Part shown: positions 27,501 to 36,000 of the stretch, piece after piece
Layout: each line of letters begins with the position of its first letter
How positions within the stretch are numbered: the stretch's first letter is position 1
Assembly (NCBI RefSeq): GCF_016428595.1
Contig: NZ_JAELVQ010000012.1
Span: 1 to 64,000, forward strand
Source of the DNA: Snuella sedimenti
GTDB taxonomy: Bacteria; Bacteroidota; Bacteroidia; Flavobacteriales; Flavobacteriaceae
Reading direction: 5' to 3'
Length of the DNA: 64,000 bases
Notes under the pieces: model-generated
Seen by the model: the letters and a program-made list of their open reading frames with translations, nothing else
What the model was told of the DNA's origin: nothing
Databases searched by the model: none
Program-made: the position numbers and the translations under genes

Positions 27501-28529
27501 TTTATACTTAAACGTTATTACCGGGCTAGAAATGTCATTAACAGTCAGCGCCCAGGGACAGGTTTAGGTCTAATGATGATTAAAAAGCTTTTGGAAAAAA
27601 CTGGAGGCTCTATAAGTTTCTCGAGTGAAGAGAATAAAGGAACCACATTTAGAGTAGTATTGAAAAACTTAAAATTTGAGTACGATAAAAAAATATTTTC
27701 TAAGGACAGCACTGTTAAGGAATTAGAAGTAGAGACGGAAGATCGCTCAGAATTGGATGCATTTAGTGATAGCAAGATATTAGTAGTAGAGGATAATGAC
27801 GAATTACGGGAGGTATTGGTGAATACCTTAGGCGTATATTTTCAGGTGTTCGAAGCAAGTAACGGTAAAGAAGGACTTGACATGGCGTTACAGGTTTTTC
27901 CAGATATGATTTTAACAGACCTGATCATGCCTGAAATGGACGGTATGCAAATGGCCAGGAGGCTAAAGGAAGATATCAATCTTAACCATATCCCTGTATT
28001 CATGCTAACCGTCTTGCAAAATTCAGCACAAAAGCTGGAAAGCATTGAAACCGGCATATCCGAATACATTGAAAAACCAATAGATATTAAGTTCCTATTG
28101 GCTAAAATGATCAATACGTTGAAGTGGCAGAAACAACTTCGTGAAAAATATATCCATGACAATGAAACCGATAATGCCTTATTATTTCGAAATAAGAACG
28201 ATCAGGAATTTCTCGAGAATTTAGAGAATACGGTTATCGAAAATATTGAGAACGAATCTTTTTCCGTACACGACCTGTCCGGTTGTTTCAGTATGAGCAG
28301 AACCTCCTTATACATGAAACTAAAAAACCTTGTCGATTTATCACCTCAGGATTTTATCATTCATACCAAACTAAAATTTGCTAAAAAACTTTTAATCGAA
28401 GGCGAGTGTAGTATTAAAGAAGTAGCCTATCGCTCCGGTTTTTCAAATCCCAAATATTTTAGTACTTCTTTTAAGAAGTTTTATAAAATGACCCCCAGTG
28501 GATTTTTAGATAGTCTTAAGCAAAATTAG
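24540..28529 (+). CDS. Hybrid two-component system regulator (HTCS) of the PUL
   Basis: This 1329-aa one-protein signalling chain has an N-terminal signal/anchor (ISIWCFISFLIFNASFSQ), a periplasmic two-part beta-propeller of reg_prop repeats (recurring GNLWIAS, QVWIGL, GNIWVGG units), a Y_Y_Y domain (about 710-785), a transmembrane helix near 795-815 and a HisKA domain with phospho-acceptor His832 (NITHEIKTP). The HATPase_c, receiver (Asp1127 in ILTDLIMPEMDG) and AraC-type HTH domains follow. It senses an oligosaccharide in the periplasm and switches on the adjacent susCD operon. No ATG occurs in frame near the signal peptide; TTG at 24540 or TTG at 24612 must initiate. Confidence 0.95.
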   Translation: MIQNKRVYAVFVKFRLKSKLTIAILNVRISIWCFISFLIFNASFSQSNVVFQLLKGENVSTQSITYAVAQDTIGNLWIASEEGVLKHNSKFYRIYNTYNGLPELFNNRTTEIFVDSKQQVWIGLERGVCVYDANLDVFKSVKSNGDINPSLINSITEDNQGNIWVGGYHGVWKYNVDGLSKELVKTISVTNIQAVKPYYDRVIFGTNKGLFVYSPNDDTLQEINIDKDQSNISLITTVDNDVIVGTKTGALFRLDAGLKEAIPIHLKVKIQYPITDVIKNKSQGIYIATDGSGLYQMDAAYSVIGHFKEDANNQNALSSNGIYDILLGEENILWIATYGGGINYFDSNRLPFTNIQHRFNDKNSIVSNFTKAIAEDANKNLWFGTKKGVSVWHRKTNKWSHIPNLSKQKQEIQDIVMALEPDNAFMWVGTYNHGLFKININTLQSVDFNPDFVEDADLVKKVYAVHKDSKGNIWVGGIEGNLSVINGTNTIESYPIQNVRSICETEGADILVSGRFGVYKINHETKVFGLIEPLEPGVDTLAYSTVNGVAEINTNQLVLATNGEGLVFYNPKNETVSKLTMYSGMPSDIVQGVITASDSSIWASTTKGLVNVVFKKNDTIINVFDSKGDGLASTEFNYGSYRKLTDSLFAFGGVNGVTLFNPNAIKGDNYKPKIVFDAFKLFNKSVKPGEGPLKKHINVTDAVILKHSENSVEIDFTGIQHNASSKIKYAYKLEGFDSDWSEPGLSNYAAYTNLSPDTYTFRVKAFNKYGIPGEERNIAITVLSPWWATNTAFVLYAIGLVLIILTIVHFTSVIVKKKNADEQINFFNNITHEIKTPLTILISSLDNITEHVGTAEDSKKRIKTTVKRINSLFEQMLNFQKVTSEDNLSIDISEINLDSYIKKRINNFEPLTSQNNLKIIVNNEWEGSSFYFDKDILDKIILNLISNAIKYSLENGRIIINLTKTNMRELRIEVMDEGIGIPKDQQKFILKRYYRARNVINSQRPGTGLGLMMIKKLLEKTGGSISFSSEENKGTTFRVVLKNLKFEYDKKIFSKDSTVKELEVETEDRSELDAFSDSKILVVEDNDELREVLVNTLGVYFQVFEASNGKEGLDMALQVFPDMILTDLIMPEMDGMQMARRLKEDINLNHIPVFMLTVLQNSAQKLESIETGISEYIEKPIDIKFLLAKMINTLKWQKQLREKYIHDNETDNALLFRNKNDQEFLENLENTVIENIENESFSVHDLSGCFSMSRTSLYMKLKNLVDLSPQDFIIHTKLKFAKKLLIEGECSIKEVAYRSGFSNPKYFSTSFKKFYKMTPSGFLDSLKQN

Positions 28530-28570
28530 ATCTACTAAATACACTGTTTTTGACTTTCGGTTTGTAGATC
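28529..28570. repeat. Inverted repeat after the HTCS gene
   Basis: GATCTAC (28529-28535) and GTAGATC (28564-28570) form a 7-bp inverted repeat with a 28-nt loop directly after the HTCS stop. It may be a weak terminator or a regulator site in the 214-bp gap before susC. No exact TAnnTTTG box was found in this gap. Confidence 0.3.
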
Positions 28571-28743
28571 ATAAAAAATAATGCGGCATTTTTACATTAA
28601 ATAAGGTAGGAATAATTTATTTAATTAATTGATTTTTAGCATTTTGATGATTATCAAACCTTTTGTGATGTTTTTTGATACCACTTGAAAATGGTTGTTG
28701 GATAACTTAGCAATAACTAATCAAAACTAATTTAAGCATTGAC

Positions 28744-31700
28744 ATGAAACAGATTAAATTTTTACTAATTCTATTTTTAATGCCTGTTGTTCTTTTGGCT
28801 CAACAAACATTAAAGGGTACGGTCACCGATGATCAAAACCTACCGTTACCAGGAGCTTCAATTATTATTAAAGGAACGACTAAGGGGGCTGTTACAGATT
28901 TTGATGGCACTTTTACAATTGATGTGAATACAACACCAGCAGTTTTAAAAGTTAGTTTTTTGGGATTTGTATCTCAAGAGATAACCATAACAAATCAAAC
29001 GACGGTCAATATCATTTTAGAATCAGATCAGGAGACCTTGGATGAAGTAGTGGTTATCGGATACGGATCAGTCAATAAAAAGGATCTAACAGGAGCCGTA
29101 ACCTCTATCAAACCGACAGCGGAAGTAGCAGAACAATCCAATGGAATAGAGAACCTTATAAGAGGACGCGCAGCTGGGGTGCAGGTAAGTGCCAATGGCT
29201 CCGAACCAGGGGCATCGGTATCCATAAAGATTCGTGGAACAAGTAGTTTAACTGGAAACTCGGAACCTTTGTATGTGGTTGATGGTATTATTATGGATAC
29301 GGCTACTGAAGATACCGACAATCCGATTAGTGGTTATGCTTCACAGCAAGGGGGGATTTCTGGGATTAACCCTCAGGATATTGAAAGCGTTGAAGTGTTG
29401 AAAGATGCTTCTGCAACGGCTATCTATGGTTCTAGAGCAGCCAATGGTGTTATAATCATAACGACTAAAAAAGGTAAAAAAGGTAAAAAAGGTAAAGCTA
29501 AATTTAATTTCACCAGTTCCGTAAGCACAGGAAGTGTTGTTAGGGATATTGACGTGTTGGATACCGAAAGTTATGCCAACTATCAAAACGATATAAGGGA
29601 GACCTTGGGACAAGAGCTACGTTATACGATCAACCCCAATGGGACGATTTTTACCACTGGTGACACACCAACTCAAATAGAAGGGGTGCATTGGGGAGAG
29701 GATACCTATAGAAACCCTATCATAAAAAGAAATAGATTGTCCATTTCTGGAGGCGGCGATAAAGGAAGTTACTATATCTCCGGAGGGATGCTTAGTAACC
29801 AGGGATCCTTTCCTAATGCCTTGGCCGAATCCATTGATTTTAATTTAAATATAAATCAGGATCTTACAGACCGCATAACATTAACAGCCAAAATAGCAAC
29901 AACTTATACCGAATTGAATTCATCCAAAGGAACAGATGAAAACGGAAGTACAAATACCAGTATGGTACGTCAGGTCTTGTTGGCTGCACCTATTTTAAAC
30001 TTTTCAGAGAACAATTTGGATAATGGTGATGTGGAAGACCTGTTGGATGGACCAAGAGCTTGGGCAAGCGATTATGACGACGATGCCACTGAAATACGAT
30101 TATTGGGATCGTTGAATCTGGATTACAAAATATCGAAATCACTTACCTACCGGTTCCGTTTTGGAGGAGATTACAGAAAAAAGGAACGAAGTTTTTGGTA
30201 CGGGACAGCCCTATTTAAAGGAGCAGCACCGAATGGTATAGCAGGTATTGGAACATTAAACAGATTCCGTTATAACATTGATAATACTTTAATGTACAGA
30301 AAGACTTTTAACAAGAATCATAAAGTGAATGCTACTGTTGGTTATCTTATAGATAAGACAAGCATACAAAAGACACGCTATTCTGCTTCCGATTTTGCAG
30401 ACAAATCACTGCGAGCTGATGGTATATCATTTGCAGGAGTAAATACACCTTTGATCCTTGATAGTGAATATCCAACGATCTTGTCTTATATAGGCCGTCT
30501 AAATTATACATTGTTCAACCGATATTTGTTTACAGGAACCTTTAGGGCAGACGGAAGTAGTAAGTTTGCCGAAGGAAACCGGTGGGGATATTTCCCGGCC
30601 TTCTCTTTTGCCTGGCAGGCAATAAATGAACCGTTCCTAAGGAATCAAAAAACCATTTCGAATCTAAAACTTAGATTAGGTTACGGTGAGGTAGGTAACC
30701 AAAACATACCTTCTTACAGCTTTTTAACACCATTTGGAAGAACAGAAGAGGCTTTGGCCGATGCAGATGGTAATGGCTCTTTAATCGCTGTAGTACCACA
30801 AAACCTGGCCAATCCCGATTTGGTATGGGAGTCTGCTGTGCAATACAATGCCGGTCTGGATTTTGGATTCTTTAATGAGCGCTTAACAGGTACGGTTGAT
30901 ACCTATCTTAAAACAAGCTCAGATCTGTTACTACGCGTTCCGGTTGGACCTACAGCTGGCTTTAGTTTCATAACAGCCAATCAGGGAGATATAGAGAATA
31001 GGGGCGTAGAAGTTTCTTTAAGTGGTGACATAATTAGTAATGAGAATACCAAATGGAATGTTTTTGGAAACATATCTTTAAACAAGAGTAAGGTTGTTAC
31101 TATAGGTACGCCGGCTCAAAGATATGGTGCCCTAGGAGATGTTGTAGCCTTTGTGGGAAACAATGTTTCGGGAGGAACACACTTTAAGCAACCGGCGAAT
31201 ATTTTTATTGAAGATGAAGAAATCGGACTCTTTTATGGGCTTGAAACAAGGGGTATCATAAGATCTGATGCAGATCTGATCAATACGGCTAGTGGAGAAC
31301 CATTAAAATATGGAGGTACCGACCTTAGAGTTGGTGACGTGTATTTTGTGGATCAGAATGGTGATGGCGATATCACCGATGCAGATAAGACTATTATTGG
31401 AAATCCGAATCCTGATTTTACTTATGCTTTTGGCTCTTCATTTGAATACAAGAATCTTTCTTTAAGCTTTCTCTTTAATGGGGTATATGGGAATAATATT
31501 GCCAATGCGAACTTATTTGAGTTAGGATATGCGAATCATTTAACAAAAAATGTACAAACCATTGCTTATACCGATGCGTTTCATCCGGTCAACAATCCCA
31601 ACGGTAATTACCCTTACGTGGGAGTTGGTGGTTTAGGTGTTAATTATACCACAGACTTTAATGATAGAATGGTAGAAGATGGCGGTTTTTTAAGATTAAG

Positions 31701-31920
31701 TTATGTCACACTAGGTTATAATATTCCTGTTAAAGATATCAATTTTATCGATAGTATGAAGTTAACACTTTCAGGCCAAAACTTATGGTTGCTAACAGAT
31801 TACTCCGGGTTTGATCCCGAGGTAAACAGCTTTGCTTACGATCCATTACGCGCTGGTATTGATTCAGGATCCTTTCCTAATCAAAGAACATTCACTGTCG
31901 GTTTAAATGTTACATTTTAA
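28744..31920 (+). CDS. SusC/RagA-family TonB-dependent outer membrane transporter
   Basis: This 1058-aa TonB-linked porin has a signal peptide (ILFLMPVVLLAQQ), an N-terminal carboxypeptidase-regulatory-like domain (TLKGTVTDDQNLPLPGASII), a TonB-box/plug region (VVIGYGSVNKKDLTGAVTSI, then LYVVDGIIM and VLKDASATAIYGSRAANGVI) and a large beta-barrel ending in Phe (LNVTF). It imports the oligosaccharides released at the cell surface, with the SusD lipoprotein encoded 12 bp downstream as lid. A lysine-glycine tract (KKGKKGKKGK) made by three 9-bp DNA repeats lies near residue 243. It is the lead gene of the long PUL operon and the likely target of the HTCS. Confidence 0.97.
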   Translation: MKQIKFLLILFLMPVVLLAQQTLKGTVTDDQNLPLPGASIIIKGTTKGAVTDFDGTFTIDVNTTPAVLKVSFLGFVSQEITITNQTTVNIILESDQETLDEVVVIGYGSVNKKDLTGAVTSIKPTAEVAEQSNGIENLIRGRAAGVQVSANGSEPGASVSIKIRGTSSLTGNSEPLYVVDGIIMDTATEDTDNPISGYASQQGGISGINPQDIESVEVLKDASATAIYGSRAANGVIIITTKKGKKGKKGKAKFNFTSSVSTGSVVRDIDVLDTESYANYQNDIRETLGQELRYTINPNGTIFTTGDTPTQIEGVHWGEDTYRNPIIKRNRLSISGGGDKGSYYISGGMLSNQGSFPNALAESIDFNLNINQDLTDRITLTAKIATTYTELNSSKGTDENGSTNTSMVRQVLLAAPILNFSENNLDNGDVEDLLDGPRAWASDYDDDATEIRLLGSLNLDYKISKSLTYRFRFGGDYRKKERSFWYGTALFKGAAPNGIAGIGTLNRFRYNIDNTLMYRKTFNKNHKVNATVGYLIDKTSIQKTRYSASDFADKSLRADGISFAGVNTPLILDSEYPTILSYIGRLNYTLFNRYLFTGTFRADGSSKFAEGNRWGYFPAFSFAWQAINEPFLRNQKTISNLKLRLGYGEVGNQNIPSYSFLTPFGRTEEALADADGNGSLIAVVPQNLANPDLVWESAVQYNAGLDFGFFNERLTGTVDTYLKTSSDLLLRVPVGPTAGFSFITANQGDIENRGVEVSLSGDIISNENTKWNVFGNISLNKSKVVTIGTPAQRYGALGDVVAFVGNNVSGGTHFKQPANIFIEDEEIGLFYGLETRGIIRSDADLINTASGEPLKYGGTDLRVGDVYFVDQNGDGDITDADKTIIGNPNPDFTYAFGSSFEYKNLSLSFLFNGVYGNNIANANLFELGYANHLTKNVQTIAYTDAFHPVNNPNGNYPYVGVGGLGVNYTTDFNDRMVEDGGFLRLSYVTLGYNIPVKDINFIDSMKLTLSGQNLWLLTDYSGFDPEVNSFAYDPLRAGIDSGSFPNQRTFTVGLNVTF

Positions 31921-31932
31921 AAATTAAGAACT

Positions 31933-33615
31933 ATGAAAAACTATAATAAAATAATAGGATTGTTTGTACTACTTGTAACAGCTTCTTTTATAAGTTGTGA
32001 AGACCAGTTGGTTGATCTTCCGGAAAATAAATTTTCTGAAGTACAGGTTTTTTCTACCGAAGAAGGGGTTGAAACCGCCATTAATGGGATGTACGCCCAA
32101 TTACAGGGATACGATTACTACGGTGCGAGAATGCGCTTGTTATTATGGCCACACTCTGGTAAATACCAGTCAAAACAAGGGGCTAACGATGATGCAAATA
32201 AGTTGGATGTAACCAATACCAACATCAATCTTGATAAGCTTTGGGCTGGTATGTGGCAAACCATTAATCAGATCAATTTAGTAATTATTAATGTTGAAGG
32301 TAGTGGATTAAAGAATGAAGCAACAAGTCTGGGGCAGGCATATTTCATGAGAGCCGTGGTGTATTTCGATCTGGTTAGAATGTTTGAGGAAGTTCCTATT
32401 CGATTAAAGCCTACAACCAAAGATGACATTCATATAGCCAAAAGCAGCAAAGAGGAACTTTACAATCTTATTATAGACGACTTAAAAAAGGCGACGACAC
32501 TTTTACCCGATAGGGGAGAATATATGTCAGGCAGACCATTGAAATATGCTGCAAATGCATATTTGGCTAAAGTATACATAACACTGGCAGGAGAGAATGA
32601 CGCTTCCGTACAACCCACAGGATTTAATTCCGTAACGGAATCCGAAATTTCAGCCGCTAATATCTCTGATTTCTGGCAAGAAGCAAAAACTGAATTGGAT
32701 TTTGTAATTGCTAATGGAGGTTACGAACTTACCAATACCTATGCCGACTTGTTTAAGGAAGGCGTGAGTAGCAGAAATACCTCGGAATCTATTTTTGAAT
32801 TACAGTATGGTAATACAGGAGCAACTAGGACAAACGATATCATTAGGGATGTGGTGCTGGCGAATCATCCGATAGTTGCAGAAGGAACCACCACATTTGG
32901 TCGTATCCGTCCGAACAAAGAAATGTTCAGTGACCATGTTATACAATACTCAGGCATCGATTATTCAGGAGCAGACTTTATTCCGGCAGGGAAAGCATCT
33001 AACATAATCACCTTGGATGATGCTATTGCAGACCCAAGGATAAACGAGACTTACATTTATAATAATTACACCAGAACGAATAATAACCGGAATGTAAACA
33101 TATTTCCCCGTGTTAATAAGGGTAATAACGCTTATGCACATCTTAATAAATATAAGGACTTAACATACAATGGAACTACTACCATTAAGAACCACATCAT
33201 GATGCGTTATGCAGATGTGTTACTATTAAGAGCAGAGGTTGAAAATGAGATTAATGGGCCATCTACAGCGTATGCTTTCGTTAACCAGGTATTGTCTAGA
33301 GCGAGGAATACAAGTACGGGTAATACACAAGAGCCAGCAGATTGGGATGCTACCTCAGTACCCGATCAGGAAACTTTTAGAGAGCGTATTATGAAAGAAC
33401 GGGAGTATGAGTTGAATGGTGAAGGGCATGAATGGTTTGATATGAGAAGACGTGGTCTAGGGCGTTTTCAAGAACAAGTCGATCATCATAATGCAGCAGT
33501 AAATTTTTATACTTCGGAAGGCAATAGAGATTTTATTTTCGATAATATTGAGTCTGAGATGCTCTTACCTATACCGTTGTCTGAACTATCTGGAAATAAT
33601 TTAATAAACGAATAG
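31933..33615 (+). CDS. SusD/RagB-family glycan-binding lipoprotein
   Basis: This 560-aa surface lipoprotein (signal plus FISCED lipobox) forms the lid of the SusC transporter and binds incoming oligosaccharide. Family landmarks are the GMYAQLQGYDYYG region, AYFMRAVVYFDLVRMFEEVP, a TPR-like helical core, and the C-terminal ERIMKEREYELNGEGHEWFDMRRRG block. It lies between susC and GH3, with gaps of 12 bp and 8 bp. Sequence alone does not define the glycan bound. Confidence 0.96.
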   Translation: MKNYNKIIGLFVLLVTASFISCEDQLVDLPENKFSEVQVFSTEEGVETAINGMYAQLQGYDYYGARMRLLLWPHSGKYQSKQGANDDANKLDVTNTNINLDKLWAGMWQTINQINLVIINVEGSGLKNEATSLGQAYFMRAVVYFDLVRMFEEVPIRLKPTTKDDIHIAKSSKEELYNLIIDDLKKATTLLPDRGEYMSGRPLKYAANAYLAKVYITLAGENDASVQPTGFNSVTESEISAANISDFWQEAKTELDFVIANGGYELTNTYADLFKEGVSSRNTSESIFELQYGNTGATRTNDIIRDVVLANHPIVAEGTTTFGRIRPNKEMFSDHVIQYSGIDYSGADFIPAGKASNIITLDDAIADPRINETYIYNNYTRTNNNRNVNIFPRVNKGNNAYAHLNKYKDLTYNGTTTIKNHIMMRYADVLLLRAEVENEINGPSTAYAFVNQVLSRARNTSTGNTQEPADWDATSVPDQETFRERIMKEREYELNGEGHEWFDMRRRGLGRFQEQVDHHNAAVNFYTSEGNRDFIFDNIESEMLLPIPLSELSGNNLINE

Positions 33616-33623
33616 TCAGCTTT

Positions 33624-35996
33624 ATGAAGTATATGAATCGTGTACTTGTTTCAGGATTATTGTTGTTTACATTTTCCTGCAAGGAAGGTATTAATGAGGT
33701 GTCTGATAATGAACATCCTATTTATTTGGATGCTTCAGTTTCTGTAGAAGAAAGAATAGAAGACCTGATGTCACGTATGACCTTAGAAGATAAGGTATAT
33801 CAGATGTGTCAATATGTTGGACTGGAGCATATGAAGCATGCAGAAAACAATATTACTGCAGCCGATTTGGAAAAAAATGATGCCTTAGGATTTTATCCAG
33901 GAATGCTTAGTAAGGATGTTGCAGAACTTACGAAAGAAGGGAAAATAGGGTCGTTTTTGCATGTGGTAACTCCAGAGGAAGCAAATGCATTGCAAAAGCT
34001 GGCTCAAGAAGCACCTTTAAAAATACCCTTGTTAATAGGTATTGATGCTATTCATGGCAATGGTTTGGTAAGTGGATCAACTATTTACCCCTCACCAATA
34101 AGTCAGGCAGCCACATTTGACGATAATCTCATAAAAGAAGGAAGCAGGCAAACCGCTTTGGAGATGCGAGCCAATGGCATGCATTGGTCCTTTACACCAA
34201 ATATTGATGTGTTAAGGGATCCTCGTTGGGGAAGAACGGGGGAGACCTTTGGAGAAGATCCTTATTTGGTGGGTAACATGGGAATAGCCACTATTAAGGG
34301 GTTGCAATCTGATGATTTTACTGGAGACGATTCAGTTATTACTTGTGCTAAACACCTTATTGCGGGAAGTTCTTCAATTAACGGATTAAATGCATCACCA
34401 ACTGATGTGTCTAAACGTACTTTATTTGAGATTTTTTTACCACCTTATCGTAGAGCAGTACAGGAAGCCAATGTGTTTTCTATTATGGCCGCTCATAATG
34501 AAGTAGCAGGAATGCCCGGTCATATGGATAAGTTTATGATGAACGATCTGATGCGTGACCGTTGGGGATTCAAGGGGTTTTATGTAAGTGACTGGAATGA
34601 TATATCCAGAATCGCTATTTGGCACCATGTGGCCAAAGATTTCAAACAGGCCATCGAATTTTCGGTAAATGCAGGCATGGATATGAATATGCATGGCCCC
34701 GTTTTCGATACCCTGTTAATTGAACTGGTTAACGAAGGAAAGGTGGATAAATCTCGGGTGGAGTATGCATGTCGTAAGATTTTAGAAGCTAAATTCAAGT
34801 TGGGACTGTTTGAAAACCCTTTTGTGGATGTCGAAAAAGCGAAAGCGATTAATTTTTCGGAAACCCATCAAAAAATAGCATTGGAACAAGCAAGACGCTC
34901 CATTGTACTACAAACGAACAAAGACCATTTCCTGCCTTTATCAGCGAACGGAAAAGGTAAGACCATTTTTATAACAGGACCTAATGCCAATAACCAAACT
35001 ACTTTGGGAGACTGGGTGTCACCACAACCTGAAGATAATATTATAACCATGCTTGAAGGAGTTACTGCACTAGGTGAGAAAAAAGGTTATAGAATAGATT
35101 ATTTTGATTCTGGAGATCGATCTAAGGAAATTACCGAAGCTAATATCGAAAAAGCCGCCCAAATGGCTAAGCAGGCAGATATTTGTGTGTTGGCTTTAGG
35201 AGAAAACTCATTTCGACATGATTGGAAACGGAAAACAACAGGAGAAAATATAGACAGGGCCACATTGAGGCTATCTGGTAACCAAATGAAACTGACCGAT
35301 AAGATTCTGGAACAAGGTAAACCTGTCATTATAGTATATGTAAGTGGTAGTCCCATAGCAGAACCTTGGCTAGAGCAACGAGCTTCAGCGGTGGTCAATA
35401 CATGGGAGAGCGGTGCTTTTGCAGGACAGGCTACAGCTGAGGTTATTTTTGGTGTGGTGAACCCATCAGGTAAATTGCCGTTAACCATTCCTCGCAGTGT
35501 GGGGCAGTTACAGATGGTTTACAATCATAAACCAACAGCCTATATTCATAAGTACAATACCGAAAAGAAAGTGCCTTTACATCCCTTTGGTTTTGGTTTG
35601 AGTTATACCACGTTTGAATTTTCCAAGCCTAGTCTTTCCAAGGAAACTTTTTCAGGAATAGACGATAATATCACAGTAAGTGTAAATGTGGTTAATACAG
35701 GTGAGATTGCGGGAGAAGAAGTGGTGCAACTGTATATACGGGATAATATTAGTTCGTTTACCAGACCGGTAAAAGAATTAAAGGGATATAAACGTGTGGC
35801 ACTGGAACCCGGAGAATCAAAAACAGTAACTATAGATATAACTACTGAAAGTCTGGCCATGTATGACCATGATTACAATTTTATAGTAGAGCCAGGTGAT
35901 TTTACCATTATGACAGGTAACTCTTCAAGAGATAAAGATCTTAAAACCGCTATCGTTTCTGTTAAAGAGGCTATTGTCATTGATAAAAATAAATAA
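33624..35996 (+). CDS. Glycoside hydrolase family 3 (beta-glucosidase/beta-xylosidase-type) lipoprotein
   Basis: This 790-aa exo-acting GH3 enzyme has a lipoprotein signal (LLLFTFSC). Domain order is a GH3 N-terminal TIM barrel (RDPRWGRTGETFGEDPYLVG substrate loop; nucleophile Asp323 in FYVSDWND), a C-terminal alpha/beta sandwich with likely acid/base Glu541 (TTGENIDR), and a fibronectin-III-like domain (SYTTFEFSKPSLS to about 770). It removes terminal beta-linked glucose or xylose from oligosaccharides in the periplasm. In the operon it directly follows susD and precedes the sulfatases by 4 bp. Confidence 0.95.
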   Translation: MKYMNRVLVSGLLLFTFSCKEGINEVSDNEHPIYLDASVSVEERIEDLMSRMTLEDKVYQMCQYVGLEHMKHAENNITAADLEKNDALGFYPGMLSKDVAELTKEGKIGSFLHVVTPEEANALQKLAQEAPLKIPLLIGIDAIHGNGLVSGSTIYPSPISQAATFDDNLIKEGSRQTALEMRANGMHWSFTPNIDVLRDPRWGRTGETFGEDPYLVGNMGIATIKGLQSDDFTGDDSVITCAKHLIAGSSSINGLNASPTDVSKRTLFEIFLPPYRRAVQEANVFSIMAAHNEVAGMPGHMDKFMMNDLMRDRWGFKGFYVSDWNDISRIAIWHHVAKDFKQAIEFSVNAGMDMNMHGPVFDTLLIELVNEGKVDKSRVEYACRKILEAKFKLGLFENPFVDVEKAKAINFSETHQKIALEQARRSIVLQTNKDHFLPLSANGKGKTIFITGPNANNQTTLGDWVSPQPEDNIITMLEGVTALGEKKGYRIDYFDSGDRSKEITEANIEKAAQMAKQADICVLALGENSFRHDWKRKTTGENIDRATLRLSGNQMKLTDKILEQGKPVIIVYVSGSPIAEPWLEQRASAVVNTWESGAFAGQATAEVIFGVVNPSGKLPLTIPRSVGQLQMVYNHKPTAYIHKYNTEKKVPLHPFGFGLSYTTFEFSKPSLSKETFSGIDDNITVSVNVVNTGEIAGEEVVQLYIRDNISSFTRPVKELKGYKRVALEPGESKTVTIDITTESLAMYDHDYNFIVEPGDFTIMTGNSSRDKDLKTAIVSVKEAIVIDKNK

Positions 35997-36000
35997 GAGA

